DNA of 64,000 nucleotides from Ananas comosus. Taxonomy: Eukaryota; Streptophyta; Magnoliopsida; Poales; Bromeliaceae. Within the stretch, counting starts at the first letter, position 1. Every line of letters begins with the position of its first letter. The stretch spans positions 2,571,748 through 2,635,747 of the forward strand of contig NC_033634.1 in assembly GCF_001540865.1 (NCBI RefSeq), written 5' to 3'. A model generated the notes under the pieces. It worked only from the letters and a program-made list of their open reading frames with translations. It searched no databases and was not told where the DNA came from. Shown in pieces: positions 1-12,146 of the stretch. A program made the position numbers and the translations under genes.

Positions 1-1188
1 GTGGACTATAAATATTTGGGCCATGAACGGTCCAAGCCGGTCCAAGAAATAAAGTGTGGATTTAAAATCCGAGCTCCGGTCCAATTTGACATACATAAGA
101 ACGTAGTACTTAGGCCTGTATGGGCCCATAAGCTCGGCCTAATTGGGTCGGATTTAGGCCTAATATCCCCGTAGAACTCTCAAAAGATCCAATATAATAC
201 CACTTAACCCAAATAATTGGAACGAGAAAAAAAGAGTTCTTATATCCTCATTTTGAAAATGCTTCTTTTAGCAAAATTTATTTCAAATATATATAAATGA
301 ACGTGATTCCTAAAGAATTTTCTATGTGCCCGGTGCAATTCTACCCCTTTTTTGGATAAAAATATACGAGATTCACCTGAACTATGGACTCTCGAAATTT
401 TAATTTTACTAATCATCATTTCAATTTGTTTGATTTGACTCAGTCAATGATACTCTGACTTTAAATTTTGAATGCGGTGTTTATATATATTTACATATTT
501 AATTAGCATACTTTATATAAATACTCGTAACTATAAATTTATTAAAATAAATAATTAACTTATATTTTGAAGTTAAAGTATCATCGGCCAATTCAAATCA
601 AATAAATTGAAAAATCTAAAATCAAAGTTTTAAAAATTAGACAACAGACTCAGAATAGTTCATAGTTTGAATAAGTTGTGTATTGTTTATCTTGAACCCC
701 TACTAATACCTATATTATTCCATTATCCAAAAATTTAGAGTGCAAGTTTTCTTTGTAAAACATGCAAACAGAAAATAAAATCCCCAGAGTTTAGAGCCGA
801 TAATTAAGATAATAATTGTTGAGCTAGTCAAGTAGTTGTTATCATGACATAATCACTAGCGTAACAGCCAAGTATAGTATAAAATATATATACATATATA
901 CATATATACTTAGTGTTTTTTTAATACTCCTACTAATGCCTCTCACTTTGCTCTAATAATTTGTTTCATCTACTACGTCACAACGCACCTCAACCTCTAA
1001 AGCAGAAGCACCCACATCTATCACAAAGAAGCCTACATGAAAATTAATAATAATAATAATAATAATAATACACATATGCTTGTGCTACATATAAAAATAT
1101 ATACAATTAATGAATTCAATAGTGTATCTATAGATGCCTTGTTACCTAGTTTCCATCATGTGTTGTGAGCTGTTCCCCATTTTTGGAC

Positions 1189-1222
<34 letters not shown>

Positions 1223-2999
1223 TCACCATTAATTGCACTACTTTTTATTAATTGTTAGTTAAATAATATATTGGGAACCATGGGAGAAAGATCCCACCTC
1301 ATGCATTAGGTTACTTATATAATATTAATGCATGGGTATTTGGGCTCACCTCTTTTTGAATGGTATATATTAATGGTTGATAATAATGCACATAAAAAAT
1401 GGGCCATTACACTATAGTTTCAATGTTTGATTTGGGTGGAGGTGGGTCCCAAAAATTGCCCCATAGAATAATAATAGCTATATAATTTGGCCTTATCTCT
1501 TCTAGTGTAGTTATTCGAAACAACGCATTATTGATACCAATGTTTTAAAAATCGAAACCTGAATTAGGCTCGAAAGTGATGGTTTGTTTGTGATCTCTTT
1601 TTGACGATTGTACAAGAGTTTTGAGTATGAAAATGTGATTGACAAGTCGAAACTAAATGCGTCGCCATTGATAACGATATGTATAGCGATTACTAAAATG
1701 GAGCAAAAGGTTGAGCCTTGAAGGTGGATGGAAGTTAATAGAAAGATCCATTTCAATGAGTTACCTGAGAACTCAGCTTCGACATTAACTTTGGTAAATT
1801 TGATCAAGCTAATTTGCTTGGGTTATATATTGACGACATGTTGTGACGTCCCACAAGTCTCACATTGGATAGATTATGATTAAGAATATGAAGTTTAGAG
1901 AGTCTAATACTAATACTGATAAGTAGGTTTAAACATTTTTAGTCGGTGGTCTGAATCGACAAGCTATTAGGGCAAATGAGTCGAGTCATTATATTTGAAA
2001 AGAAAGTGGTTTTTCATCTGATAAAAAAATCTTATATTGGATGAAAGAGAGATTGGATCAAACGAGATATTAGTGCCAGTGAATTTGGTCTAAAGTTAAT
2101 CTTTATTTTGATCCTTAAACTCTTAAGGTCACTATTTGCAGGTTTTTACTTTTGATTGTGACCCAAAATAGCGACCTGTTAGGAAATAGGTTAAGGATTA
2201 TATATTAACACTCCCGGGCCTAAAGAGCAAAGGATTTTAAAATTGACTCTGATACAATATTATATTAAAAAATGATCTAGTTAAAAACTTATTCAGAAAT
2301 ATACATTAATATTGATAAAAATTTATTTAGCAAATGTATACAAAAAAAAACAGAGTAAATTTTTTTCTAAAAGTTAAAAAAATTACCAATGTTGAATTAA
2401 TAACTGTTTGAGTAACAAAATTAAACTTGGGATGTTATCCACCCCTTTTATAAATTAGGATTAATTTTATACTTCTCTTTGTAAATATATCGAATAGCAT
2501 ATGTATTCCTAAAAAGTTTAAACTTTCATATTTATTTATGCAAAAGCAAAAGTACAGTGATCTTAATATTTATCTTTCTAATTTGTTACTGTTAGAATAC
2601 TATTTACTTTTTAACAGAAAATAAGTGGCATGATATTTTTATCATCACAAATATATCCGTTCAAAAGACCCAATTATTAAAATTATATAAAATAAAAATA
2701 TTTCTTTAAAAATTTTCAATAATCAATTTTTTTTTTGTCTACCATCACAAATAATATAAAAGGAGTAAAAATATAAATTTACCTCATTCACCAACTAAAA
2801 TTAAATATTTTATCTATAATTAATTATATTTTTTTTCTAACGGATTCTAACAATATGAATATATTTAAAGACGTTAAAATTTTACTGAAAAAAATATAAA
2901 AATTTAAATTTATAAAAATATATTTATTATTCAATATATTTATAAGGAGTTTTATATAATTAACCTTAGATTATAACTAGGGTTGGGCTCTCACCGCAC
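1..2999. other. AT-rich intergenic region
   Basis: No coding region is supported. The stretch is AT-rich with a (TAA)n run near 1050-1069 and a (CT)n run at about 1193-1220. Positions about 2447-2960 are faintly self-complementary end to end and resemble decayed ends of the Mutator-like family seen in the CHX intron. Positions 1840-2265 look like an old retroelement remnant ending in a tRNA-Met-primer-like CTCTGATAC word. Neither is strong enough for a separate call. Confidence 0.5.
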
Positions 3000-3500
3000 A
3001 AGCGGTTTCTATGCGGACGCGGCGGCGCACGATAGCACGCGCTCGTGTGGATATTTTAGTCCTCGGGGGGGGTGAAAGGGCGAGGGAGGCCCCGCACAGT
3101 TGTAGAGCGAGGGGATATGCCAACTACTTTTGCGCGAATCTTAACGAGAGATGCTCATGTCGCCACCGTTCCCGCGCGCGCGAAGAAACCACAAGAGAGA
3201 GAGAGAGAGAGAGATGAGTGCGTTGTAGCTGGCGAAGATGACGTGGACTTCGCCGAACTCGCGGGGCCCACGCGCGACGTACAATGTGAAACCGAGGACG
3301 AGGAAGCGGTCGCCACGTGTGAACGCCTCTCGCGGGCCCCACCCGGGGCGCTTTTTTGTTTTTTCTTTTTCTTTTTCTTCTTTAATACACGTGGGAGAAT
3401 CCAATTGTCGCCGTGGAAGCGATTGGGGACACGTGGAGGTTTTAGAGGCCGCGGGAGGGAGGTGATGACGTGGCAGATTGTCGGCCGTGCGCTGATCGAT
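3000..3500. other. GC-rich island with many ACGT core motifs, no gene recognised
   Basis: A sharp GC-rich block sits in AT-rich surroundings. It carries several ACGTG/CACGTG cores (for example near 3241, 3315, 3388, 3429, 3468 and 3501) and a short (GA)n at about 3195-3212. Open frames across it are short, overlap on both strands and match no family I know. It looks like a stranded promoter or CpG-rich remnant rather than a gene. Confidence 0.3.
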
Positions 3501-3794
3501 CACGTGATCTCGTCGGTTTGTTCATTTATAGTACACAACTTAATCTGTGAACAGGACTTTGATCTAACTGATTTTCACGGCCAATTTTGACTAATTTTTG
3601 AAAAATTTCAGTCCCAGTACAATATTATTATAAATGCTAATATTTTCGTACTTATAAATTATTTTTTAATGATAAAAATATCAAAATTAATTTTATAATT
3701 TTTTTAATATTATATATATATATAATAACTGAAATACTATTAAAATATTTAAACTTTTTTGTTATCGAATTTTTAATTCTTCGGTGAAAAATTA

Positions 3795-3965
3795 TAGAAT
3801 TAGAATGATAGTAGTGCTCTAGGGTTTAGTAATGGTGCCTCTAGAATTGAGTGGATAGTTGGTTGAATAATTTAATCTAAAGTGTGAAATTGATTAAAAT
3901 GTAGATCTAACGGCTAAAAAATCGATAACAAAAGACTCTAAATACTATTAATAATATTCCAGCTC

Positions 3966-3969
<4 letters not shown>
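3795..3969. mobile_element. Foldback MITE fragment (short subfamily)
   Basis: This segment shares the internal words of the short MITEs at 10703-10930 and 51009-51237 (GTGGATAGTTGGTTGAATA, then GATCTAACGG) and ends in the family terminus CCAGCTCAACT at 3959-3969. The left terminus is decayed. It runs directly into a (CT)n(TA)n microsatellite. Confidence 0.5.

Positions 3970-4043
<74 letters not shown>
3969..4043. repeat. (CT)n(TA)n compound microsatellite
   Basis: About 24 CT units are followed by about 13 TA units, immediately beside the terminus of a foldback MITE fragment. Confidence 0.9.
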
Positions 4044-4809
4044 CTTGTGGTCAAAATCAATTTTAATAATTGGTACTAAATATTTTTTTCTTTAGCACTG
4101 TAGAAGAATAAAAATCAATTGAATTTTTTACAGTATTTAGATCAAGATCACTAATTCTAATCTTGAATTAAATAATCCGATCATCTTTTTTTGAAAATCA
4201 TTCAATTTTGACCATTCATTTTATATCAATTTAACAGACTTTGTTACAATTTCAATGAGTTACAAAATTTGATTTTTAGGTGTTTCATATACTCAAATTA
4301 TATATTTAACGGTATAAATCGTGGATTCTAAAATTCTAAAATAAAATACAACTTACTAGTATGGAAATTTTTATACTCATAAAAGTACGTAGCATTACTC
4401 AGAATATTTATTTGTAATTTACAAATATTATATTTCTACTTTTTTTAAAAAAAAAAAAAAAAGAAGCTATGAGTAGATACTATTCTTTACACTCATAATA
4501 CATGCATGTTTTAGATTGAATATGTTGCAGTGTAAAATTCTTTTTCGGATATTTAAATAACTCGTTAAAAATTGTTGGATACACTAAATCTTTCATTAAC
4601 GATGAAATTATTTTAGACTCGATCCTCACTTAAGAACATGTCAATGATAGAGAATTTTGCCATTGTCAAAGTCAATCGAGATGAGATTTTTACACAAGTA
4701 CAACATTATTTCACCGTTAATAAGAATTAGAAAAATCTCTTATTACACGTTTGCGAATAATATAGTTTAACCAAGTAGCACAAAACGAAAAGATTTTAAA
4801 CTTACAACA

Positions 4810-4947
4810 CTTTTTCAGCTTAAATTATTTTTTTTTATAAATAAACTTAGCTGAAAATATGAAATAATTAAATTTCAAACTTTGAAAATGTTTAGATATT
4901 GATCATCATTTTTTTTTTATCGCTTGCGCTAGTGACGGTCACTTTAC
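4810..4947 (-). mobile_element. Decayed tRNA-derived SINE copy
   Basis: On the minus strand the segment begins with a degenerate GACCGTCACTAGCGCAAGCG, matching the box-A side of the SINE at 25870-26019, and continues through the equivalent of the TTCCAGCT word. The box-B side is badly eroded, so this is assigned only by similarity to the better copies in this window. Confidence 0.4.
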
Positions 4948-5503
4948 AAAGTTACAGTATCATATATGCAGAGTTATTGGAGGGATCTAAAGGAAGGAAA
5001 AGAGAAAAGAATTCACAATTTCTACTTTAAGACTTTGAAACTTCAAAAGACTTTTTTTTTTTTTTAAAAAAAGAAATTTAGTCTCAACCAGAATTGATTG
5101 TGAAAGTATAAGACAAAATGAATCCAAGTTTGGTTGGGTGTAAAAGTCAACTAATTCAAAAACGAAGCTTAGGACGTTGAAATTAAACTGAAATTGATGG
5201 GTAACAAAAATTCCACCATTTCCTGCGACCGTTAATACAGCGAAAGTGATTGACTACGCTCAACTACTGCGCTAAATCACAGTTACGGTAGTTTTACCCA
5301 CAATCTCGGTGGGTAGTTAATATACAGCGAAAGAATAAGAACCTCTTTTTTAAAAATTAATTCCGGCCTGGATAATTCCAGATCATTTATGTCGTTTTCG
5401 AAAGAGTTTGAGTTTTAATCAGAATTTTTAGTAAGTCAAGCAATAAAAAACGAACATTTACGGTTAAATACTATTTCATCACTCTCAACTTTCGGTGAAA
5501 CTC

Positions 5504-5665
5504 TTTTTTTTTAAAAAAATAATAATAAGTAGCACGCTATCTGTTTTATTTATTTTATTTAAAAATAAACGTAACTGGAAATGTGAATCAATTATGATTC
5601 GAATTCGAGACCTCAGGTATCAACTATCAAGTTCTTTGCCCCTTGCTTTAGGAAAGATTGGTACA
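5504..5665 (-). mobile_element. tRNA-derived SINE with 9-bp target duplication
   Basis: Read on the minus strand: a tRNA-like head (degenerate box A around AAAGCAAGGGGCAA, box B ATTCGAATC), then the family word GATTCACATTTCCAG, then an A-rich tail. It is flanked by a direct repeat GTGAAACTC at 5495-5503 and 5666-5674. It is clearly related to the SINE in the SCO1 gene. RNA polymerase III promoter boxes A and B with an A-rich tail are the standard signature of plant SINEs. Confidence 0.7.
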
Positions 5666-5800
5666 GTGAAACTCATTTTAATCATATTTTTTGAATGCGT
5701 TAGTTTGAATGTGTTAATAAATATCTATACACCATACGATTTTACTGTTCAGTTATTAATACAAATATCTGAGACATCTAACCTAATGTGTTCGTAGAAA

Positions 5801-5812
<12 letters not shown>

Positions 5813-5870
<58 letters not shown>
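5813..5870. repeat. (TA)n microsatellite
   Basis: An uninterrupted TA run of about 29 units, directly bordering a MITE at 5871. Confidence 0.9.
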
Positions 5871-5874
<4 letters not shown>

Positions 5875-6084
5875 GAGCTAGAATACTGTAAAAGTATCAC
5901 CCAAATAATACTTGTGTGTTTTAGTCCTTGCGATGGAGAGATGTGAGGTTGAAATGATGGTGGCAGGTGGTGGTAGGTGGAATAGTGTTTGATCCAAGAC
6001 TATTAATAATCAAAAAGTAGAATCAATGGCTAAAAAAACACAAGTATCATTGGATGATACTTGTAAAAGTATTCTAGCCCTACT
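5871..6084. mobile_element. Short MITE, 214 bp, terminal inverted repeats
   Basis: The left end AGTAGAGCTAGAATACT is mirrored at the right end (complement begins AGTAGGGCTAGAATACT), and the pairing continues into TGTAAAAGTATCA. TA repeats flank both sides. No coding capacity. The termini resemble those of the 540-bp foldback MITEs just downstream. Confidence 0.75.
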
Positions 6085-6100
6085 CTATATATAATAATAT

Positions 6101-6132
<32 letters not shown>

Positions 6133-6140
6133 ATATATAT

Positions 6141-6680
6141 AGTTGAGCTAGAATACTATCGATAGCAAATCGGCACTTTTGTCAACCCATTTGTTTTCGA
6201 TTATAGAGCCTCCAAATTAATGATCGACACCGTTGAATATGATCTATACTATTTGAAGTATTAGAAATCAAATTTTATACATTTTCGATATGTGTCTATC
6301 CATCGAGTGGACACAAAAAGAACGCGCTGAAAATGGATATTCTCAAAAAAATGAGAAGAGAGTCTTGTAATCAAGATCAAAAGTAGTATGATTGTTTTTA
6401 AATAATTTAAAAAAATTTATAACAAAATTCAATTGATTTGGATATTTTTACATCGCTAAACGAGAAACGCCTCATACCGACCATTAAAATTACAAATTTT
6501 GAAACCTTTTGATCATTAAAGCAAATAATGTCAAAAAGATTTGAATTTGATTTCTAAACACTTCAAGTAATATAGATTCACGTTCAACGATACCGATCGT
6601 TGATTGGAGGCTCTATCATGACAAATGGTGGCAAAAAAACAAAAGAGCTCGTTTGCTATCGATAGTATTCTTAACTCAAC
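6141..6680. mobile_element. Foldback MITE, 540 bp (long subfamily)
   Basis: Starts AGTTGAGCTAGAATACTATC and ends with its near-perfect complement. Complementarity continues inward over most of both halves (GATAGCAAA, TTTGTTTTCGAT, GAGCCTCC), so the whole element can fold on itself. TA microsatellite lies on both sides. No protein coded. Confidence 0.8.
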
Positions 6681-6708
6681 ATATATATATATTATAATAT
6701 ATATATAT

Positions 6709-6740
<32 letters not shown>

Positions 6741-6760
6741 ATAATATATATATATATATA

Positions 6761-7300
6761 ATCCGGCTACTATACTATCGGTAGTACGGGCCTCCCGTGC
6801 TACCAAGTGTTTCGATTATGCGCGTGCTTCCAAATCGACGACGCGTCCGTTAGGAACTTGATTTATACTATTAAAAGTATTGGAAACTAAATTTCATAAT
6901 TTTTCGATATCATTTACCTATCAAACAAATAGTCTAAAATTGAACGGCTGAAAATAAAAATCTCATAAAAAATGATGATAAAAAATTTAAATTCAAGATC
7001 AGATATACTGATCTTACTCTAAATAGTGAAAAGAATTTTCTATAAAATTTTCATCAGATTTGAATTATTTTACACCGTTAAACTCACAAACACGCCACAT
7101 CGGCCATTAAAATGGTCAATTTTGAGATCTTTTTATCACTAGTCAAATGATGTCGAAAAATTATGAAATTTAGTTTTCAAATACTTTTAATAGTGTAGAT
7201 CAAGTCTAACAGAGCCGATCGTCAATTTGGAAGCCGCATCATCGAAAACAACTTGGTAGCACGGGAGGTCTCGTGCTACCGATAGTATAGCAGCTGGACT
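6761..7300. mobile_element. Foldback MITE, 540 bp (long subfamily)
   Basis: Left terminus ATCCGGCTACTATACTATCG; the complement of the right terminus is AGTCCAGCTGCTATACTATC. The two halves pair for roughly 230 bp each, through a GGTAGCACGGGAGG-type region and the CTTCCAAATCGACGA word. Flanked by TA repeats. Confidence 0.8.
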
Positions 7301-7322
7301 CTATATATATATATATATATAT

Positions 7323-7846
7323 AATTGAGCTGGAATACTATCGGTAGCAAACGGGCTCCGTTGCCACCCATTTGTTTTCGATGATGGAGCCTCCAAATCG
7401 ATGATCGGCACCATTGAAAATAATCTATACCACTTGAAGTATCTAGAAATTAAATTTCATACTTTACCGATATTATTTTCTTGTCCATCAAGTGGGCGTA
7501 AAAATGAATATCCTCTAAAAGGTGATGATAGAAATTTTGTAATCATGATCGAGAGTATAGATCCTGTTTTAAATAGTTTAAAGAATTTTCTAACCAAAAT
7601 TCAATTGATTTGGTTAGTTTTATACCATTAAACGAGAAAATCTCTCATATCAACCATTAAAATTACTAATTTTGAAACCCTTTGATCATTAGGTAAATGA
7701 TGTCGAAAAGATTTGAAATTTAATTTCTAAATACTTTAAGTGATATAGATCATGTTCAACGGTGCCGATCGTCGATTTGAAAAATCTATCATCGAAAATA
7801 AATGGGTGGCAAAGGAGTCCGTTTGCTGCCGATAGCATTCCAGCTC

Positions 7847-7850
<4 letters not shown>
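7323..7850. mobile_element. Foldback MITE, 528 bp (long subfamily)
   Basis: Starts AATTGAGCTGGAATACTATC and ends in the complementary GCATTCCAGCTCAACT. Internal halves are mutually complementary as in the neighbouring copies. It is followed immediately by a (CT)n(AT)n microsatellite at 7851-7920. Confidence 0.8.

Positions 7851-7920
<70 letters not shown>
7851..7920. repeat. (CT)n(AT)n compound microsatellite
   Basis: About 14 CT units run straight into about 21 AT units, touching the end of the preceding MITE. Confidence 0.9.
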
Positions 7921-7922
<2 letters not shown>

Positions 7923-8068
7923 TTCTATGCAAGGAGCCAGATATTAAATTCCAAGCGACAAAACTATACATCTATTCACATTCATGTACAAAGAAATCAA
8001 AGTGGTCCAGTGGAGTGGGGGTTTAAGGGTGGGCAGGGGCAAAACCGAAAACGTATGAATAAAAAAAA

Positions 8069-8428
8069 AGGGTAAATTTCAAATACCACATCTGTGGTTT
8101 CATAATTTTTTAATTTAATACCATGTGATTTAAAGTGTATCAAGTTAGTATTCTGTGGTTTCATTTTTAATTTTTCATAAGCTTTTTCGTTAATATTTCG
8201 TTAAATTATATACAAAAAATTTCAGATATCTCATATTGATTTATCGAATATTCATTTTAGTACCTTATAATTTTAATTTTGCTACTAATTTAACGAAAAA
8301 AAATTAGCGGAACCGATAATAAAAAGATAAAAATAAAATCATATGATACTAAATTGATACGCTTTAAATCATACAGTACTAAAGTGAGAAAATATGAAAT
8401 CACATATGGATGGTATTTAAAGTTTTTT
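8069..8428. mobile_element. Palindromic element of the 'ACCACAGGGTACTAA' family, decayed copy
   Basis: The left arm holds TTTCAAATACCACATCTGTGG and TTTAAAGTGTATCAAGTTAG; the right arm holds their complements near 8345-8425. This is an older relative of the much cleaner palindrome at 44221-44686. No coding capacity. Confidence 0.6.
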
Positions 8429-8499
8429 TAATAAAATAATAAGCATTAGATATTTTGGAGGGAATAATAATAAAGTGAAAGTAAAAAACCAAAAATAAA

Positions 8500-8810
8500 A
8501 AATAAAAAATAGGGCACGCATAAAATGAGGGGGAAAGGAAAGGGCGGAGGAAAGTGGGTGGGGGAGTTTGAGTCGGTTTGGGAAGACCGACACGTGGCGG
8601 TGGGAGGGTGACGGAGGCCGTTGGGGAAAGGGGTCGTCGGTTGGGGATGGACAGGCTGGAGTTGGCAGGGCGGGTGTGGGAAGACTGAAGAGCCGGGAAG
8701 AGTGCAGACTGTGCAGTTATGATCCGTCCTCTGATTCCGCGACACAGCTTGTCTGCTCTCTCTTCCACCTCGCCACCTCCCCACTCCCAAACTATTCAAA
8801 CCTCAAAAAA
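8500..8810. other. GC-richer block, no gene recognised
   Basis: A purine-rich block with one CACGTGG motif near 8591. Open frames on both strands are short and of low complexity. It could be a promoter remnant; nothing coding is supported. Confidence 0.3.
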
Positions 8811-10090
8811 TAACAATAACAATAACAATAATAATAATAATAATAATAAAGGGTAATTATTTATATTTTTCTAATTTTTATTTATTTTTTTATAAGAATA
8901 ATATTAAAAATATCTTTTTTACGTTTCATACCATTTCAAATATATTTCTAGAGTTAAATTCTCGTTAATAAACTGTTAGCAGCAGCTGTTATCTTTATAA
9001 AATTATTATTTTGCTATTTCAAATATACCATTCTACTATAACCGACTTTTCTCATTTGTCCTTAAATTAGGGGTATAAAAAATATTTTAATTTTGGTCTT
9101 ATTTGTCTTTAAGTTAAGGGCAAAAGAGATATTTTATTTTTTTTAACTCTGATAAATATTTAACTCACGTTTAATTTAAGTTAATTTAAGAGGTGATAAC
9201 TGTACATGTATTTTGAAATAATGAAAGAACATATGAGAGGTATATTGAAAGAAAAAAAAATATGAGTAAATGAGATATTTTCGAAGCTTTGAGAAATATA
9301 TAGGCAGTTATTTCTAATAATAATAATAAAAGCTACTTGTTGATTAGATCAAACTCATACATTATTCACACATTATGAAGTGTGAGATCCCTGTTACTTC
9401 TATATATTAAATATAATAAGACTTAAAAGAAATTTAATCCGGTTATAGTATTTTGAATGATGACTAAACTCAAAAGGTTAATAAAATTAAATGTATTAGA
9501 ACTAGAGTAATTCTAGGATAATTGATTTTCTGAAAAGTGGAGCATCACATTAATTTGATATTTTTTTCCTTTTTGAATATCATAATTTGTGATACTTATA
9601 ATGGCGTGGAAGGTGAAAACAAGATTATGAAATATGATCGACTATATCTAACATAATTGATTAAGAACTCAATAATTAATATACGAGGTCTCAAGTTTAA
9701 AATTAAGACATTTCTAACTTGAGCTCATTTATGAAAAATATGCTAGAGAGGTTAAAAAAAAAAAGAATATGAGATATGAAGATTGAAGCTCTAATTTAGT
9801 CCTTCTATTTTGGCATCAGTAAAATTTTTTTAAACAAATTTCAATATAGTAATCCTTATAAAAAATTCACCACAGTAACACTATATAGCACAGCAGAGCC
9901 AAGTTCTTAAAAGCCAATTTAATTTGCAAACTCGTAAACTTTTGGTTTCAAACTCTCCAAATAAAAACTGTTACGTGCATGTTCATTTCTTCAATCCATG
10001 ATTATTGACACCTTCTCATATTAAATACAACTCTACTTGGCGAGTTGATGTCATGAATTGAAAGTTAGAGGTGGATGAAAAACCTAGATG

Positions 10091-10091
<1 letters not shown>
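8811..10091. other. AT-rich intergenic region
   Basis: Contains AAT/AAC trinucleotide runs (8811-8850) and otherwise featureless AT-rich sequence. I see no gene or clear element. Confidence 0.4.

Positions 10092-10165
<74 letters not shown>
10092..10165. repeat. (TA)n(GA)n compound microsatellite
   Basis: About 24 TA units then about 12 GA units, bordering a foldback MITE terminus at 10166. Confidence 0.9.
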
Positions 10166-10168
<3 letters not shown>

Positions 10169-10665
10169 CTAGCTGCTATACTATCGGTAGCACAAAGGCT
10201 TCCGTGCTGCCAAGTTGTTTTCGATTATACGGCTTCCAAATCGACGATCGGCTCCGGTAGACTTGATTTACACTAGTGAAAGTATTTGAAAACTAAATTT
10301 CAGATTTTTTCAACATCATTTGACTAGTGATCAAAAGATCTCAAAATTGACAATTTTAATGGTCGATGTGGTGTGTTTGTAAGTTTAACGGTGTAAAACA
10401 ATTCAAATCCGATAAAAATTTTATAGAAATTTTTTTTTACTATTTAGAGTAAGATCAGTATATCTCATCTTAAATTTAAATCTTTTATCATCATTTTTTA
10501 TGAGATTTTTATTTTTAGCCGTTCAATTTTAGATTACTTGTTTGATAGGTAAATAATATCGAAAAATTATGAAATTTAGTTTCTAAATACTTTTAATAGT
10601 GTAGATCAAGTCTAATAGAGTCGATCGTCGATTTGTAAGCCGCATCATCGAAAACAAAGCCGGAC

Positions 10666-10666
<1 letters not shown>
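10166..10666. mobile_element. Foldback MITE with a deletion next to the right terminus
   Basis: The left end AGACTAGCTGCTATACTATC is intact. The right half pairs with the left up to CATCATCGAAAACAA and then jumps to the terminal AGCCGGACT, so about 40 bp of the right inverted repeat are missing. It is a member of the 540-bp family and is flanked by (GA)n and (TA)n/(GA)n tracts. Confidence 0.75.
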
Positions 10667-10702
<36 letters not shown>

Positions 10703-10705
<3 letters not shown>

Positions 10706-10930
10706 CTATTATATTGTTAATAGTATCAAGCATTTTGTGCTATTAGATTTTCAGCCTTTGAATGAAGGGGCGTGCGTTTAAGATAATAATGATTCTTTAG
10801 AACTGAATAGGTGGTTGGTTGAATAGTATAATCTAACAGGTAAAAGTAGTCAAAGAGATAGATCTAACAGTAGAAAACTCGATAGCACCAAATATTTAGT
10901 ACTATCAATTAATAGTATAACAGTCGGACT
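10703..10930. mobile_element. Short foldback MITE, 228 bp
   Basis: Begins AGACTATTATATTGTTAATA and ends with the complementary TATTAATAGTATAACAGTCG-type terminus. Shares internal words with 51009-51237 and the fragment at 3795-3969. A (GA)n run sits immediately upstream and TA-rich sequence downstream. Confidence 0.7.
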
Positions 10931-11294
10931 ATATATAAATATATAATTTTTTTTTAAGCTTAATACGTGGCAAAAGTAATAATTAAAGCGAAGCCAATTA
11001 TAATTCAGGCCACCAATTTTTACGTAATTTATTTTTTATCGAACAAATACTAGAACTAAAAAAAAGTTCAACTCTACAACTATAGAAATAAATACTAAAA
11101 AAATATAATATTGTTGAAATTTTAATATAACTAATAAATCTATTTTAATCTAAATTTTAGTTTACATGCCCATAATATTTTTTTTTTTTTGAAAGAGNTT
11201 ACTTAGAAATATGTATAATTAATTAATTATATATAATAATACTATTTAATATATACTAATATGGAATTAAATATTTTGTTAATATATAATATAT

Positions 11295-11340
<46 letters not shown>

Positions 11341-11424
11341 TAATTTGCAGTTAGGTACTGCGTAGCCAATATATTGTACGTCGCACGAATATAAAAGCAT
11401 GTAATGTCGCACATAAAGGGGCTC

Positions 11425-11456
<32 letters not shown>

Positions 11457-11479
11457 TATATAATATACTAAATATAAAT

Positions 11480-11740
11480 AGTGATATAAAACAAAGCGGA
11501 AGCGGGCAGGAACATCGTACGTACCCGCATGTACACGCGGTTGGGCGAGGGAGATCACACGGCCCACAATGGCGGCGTGTTGATGGACGGCTCTGATGAA
11601 AAGGGAGTTATTGCACAACCGGATAGCTACGCCGAGTACGGTCACCGTGCCGCGTGTGTTACCGCACGTCAACGGAGGTTGGGATGTCTAAACGGCGGAA
11701 TTGCATGGAGACCCTTCAACCGCTTTGCGTTTTCGCAAAG
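11480..11740. other. GC-rich block, no gene recognised
   Basis: An isolated GC-rich patch between TA microsatellites (11298-11337 and 11425-11451) and AT-rich sequence. Overlapping short frames on both strands match nothing I recognise. Confidence 0.3.
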
Positions 11741-12146
11741 GCCCTTAAACTTTATTTTAGATTTTAATTGAGGCCCTCTAGATTTTTTAATTTAAAATTT
11801 AATAATTATAGCTAATTAAATAAAAAATTAACAGACCTGTTGATAATCTGATTTTATATTTTTTTAGCAAAAAAACTAGATAAACTTAGCGGCTAAAAGT
11901 ATTTAAACTATTAAATTTAATAAAATTTCTAAATTTACAAAGGATAATGAAAGCCAAGACAATTTTAATAAAAGAAAGGTCAAAAAGTATGGAGACCATT
12001 TTGATATAGCCCATCAGCTTTTTTTTTTTTNTTAATTAAAAAATTTATTAAAATAATGATTTTACTAGGACTTGAGTAAAAAAAAATCAGAATTATTAAT
12101 TTTGATTAAAATTTAATAAATTTGATAAAATTTGTTTTTTGAGAAT

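Noticed and set aside
1840..2265. TRIM-like retroelement
   Set aside because: A TGTTGTGACGTCCCACA start and a CTCTGATAC word are suggestive, but no paired LTR or target duplication could be found.
3011..3590. Several overlapping frames in the GC island
   Set aside because: Overlap each other on both strands, contain a RERERER run from a (GA)n tract and a poly-F run, and match no family.
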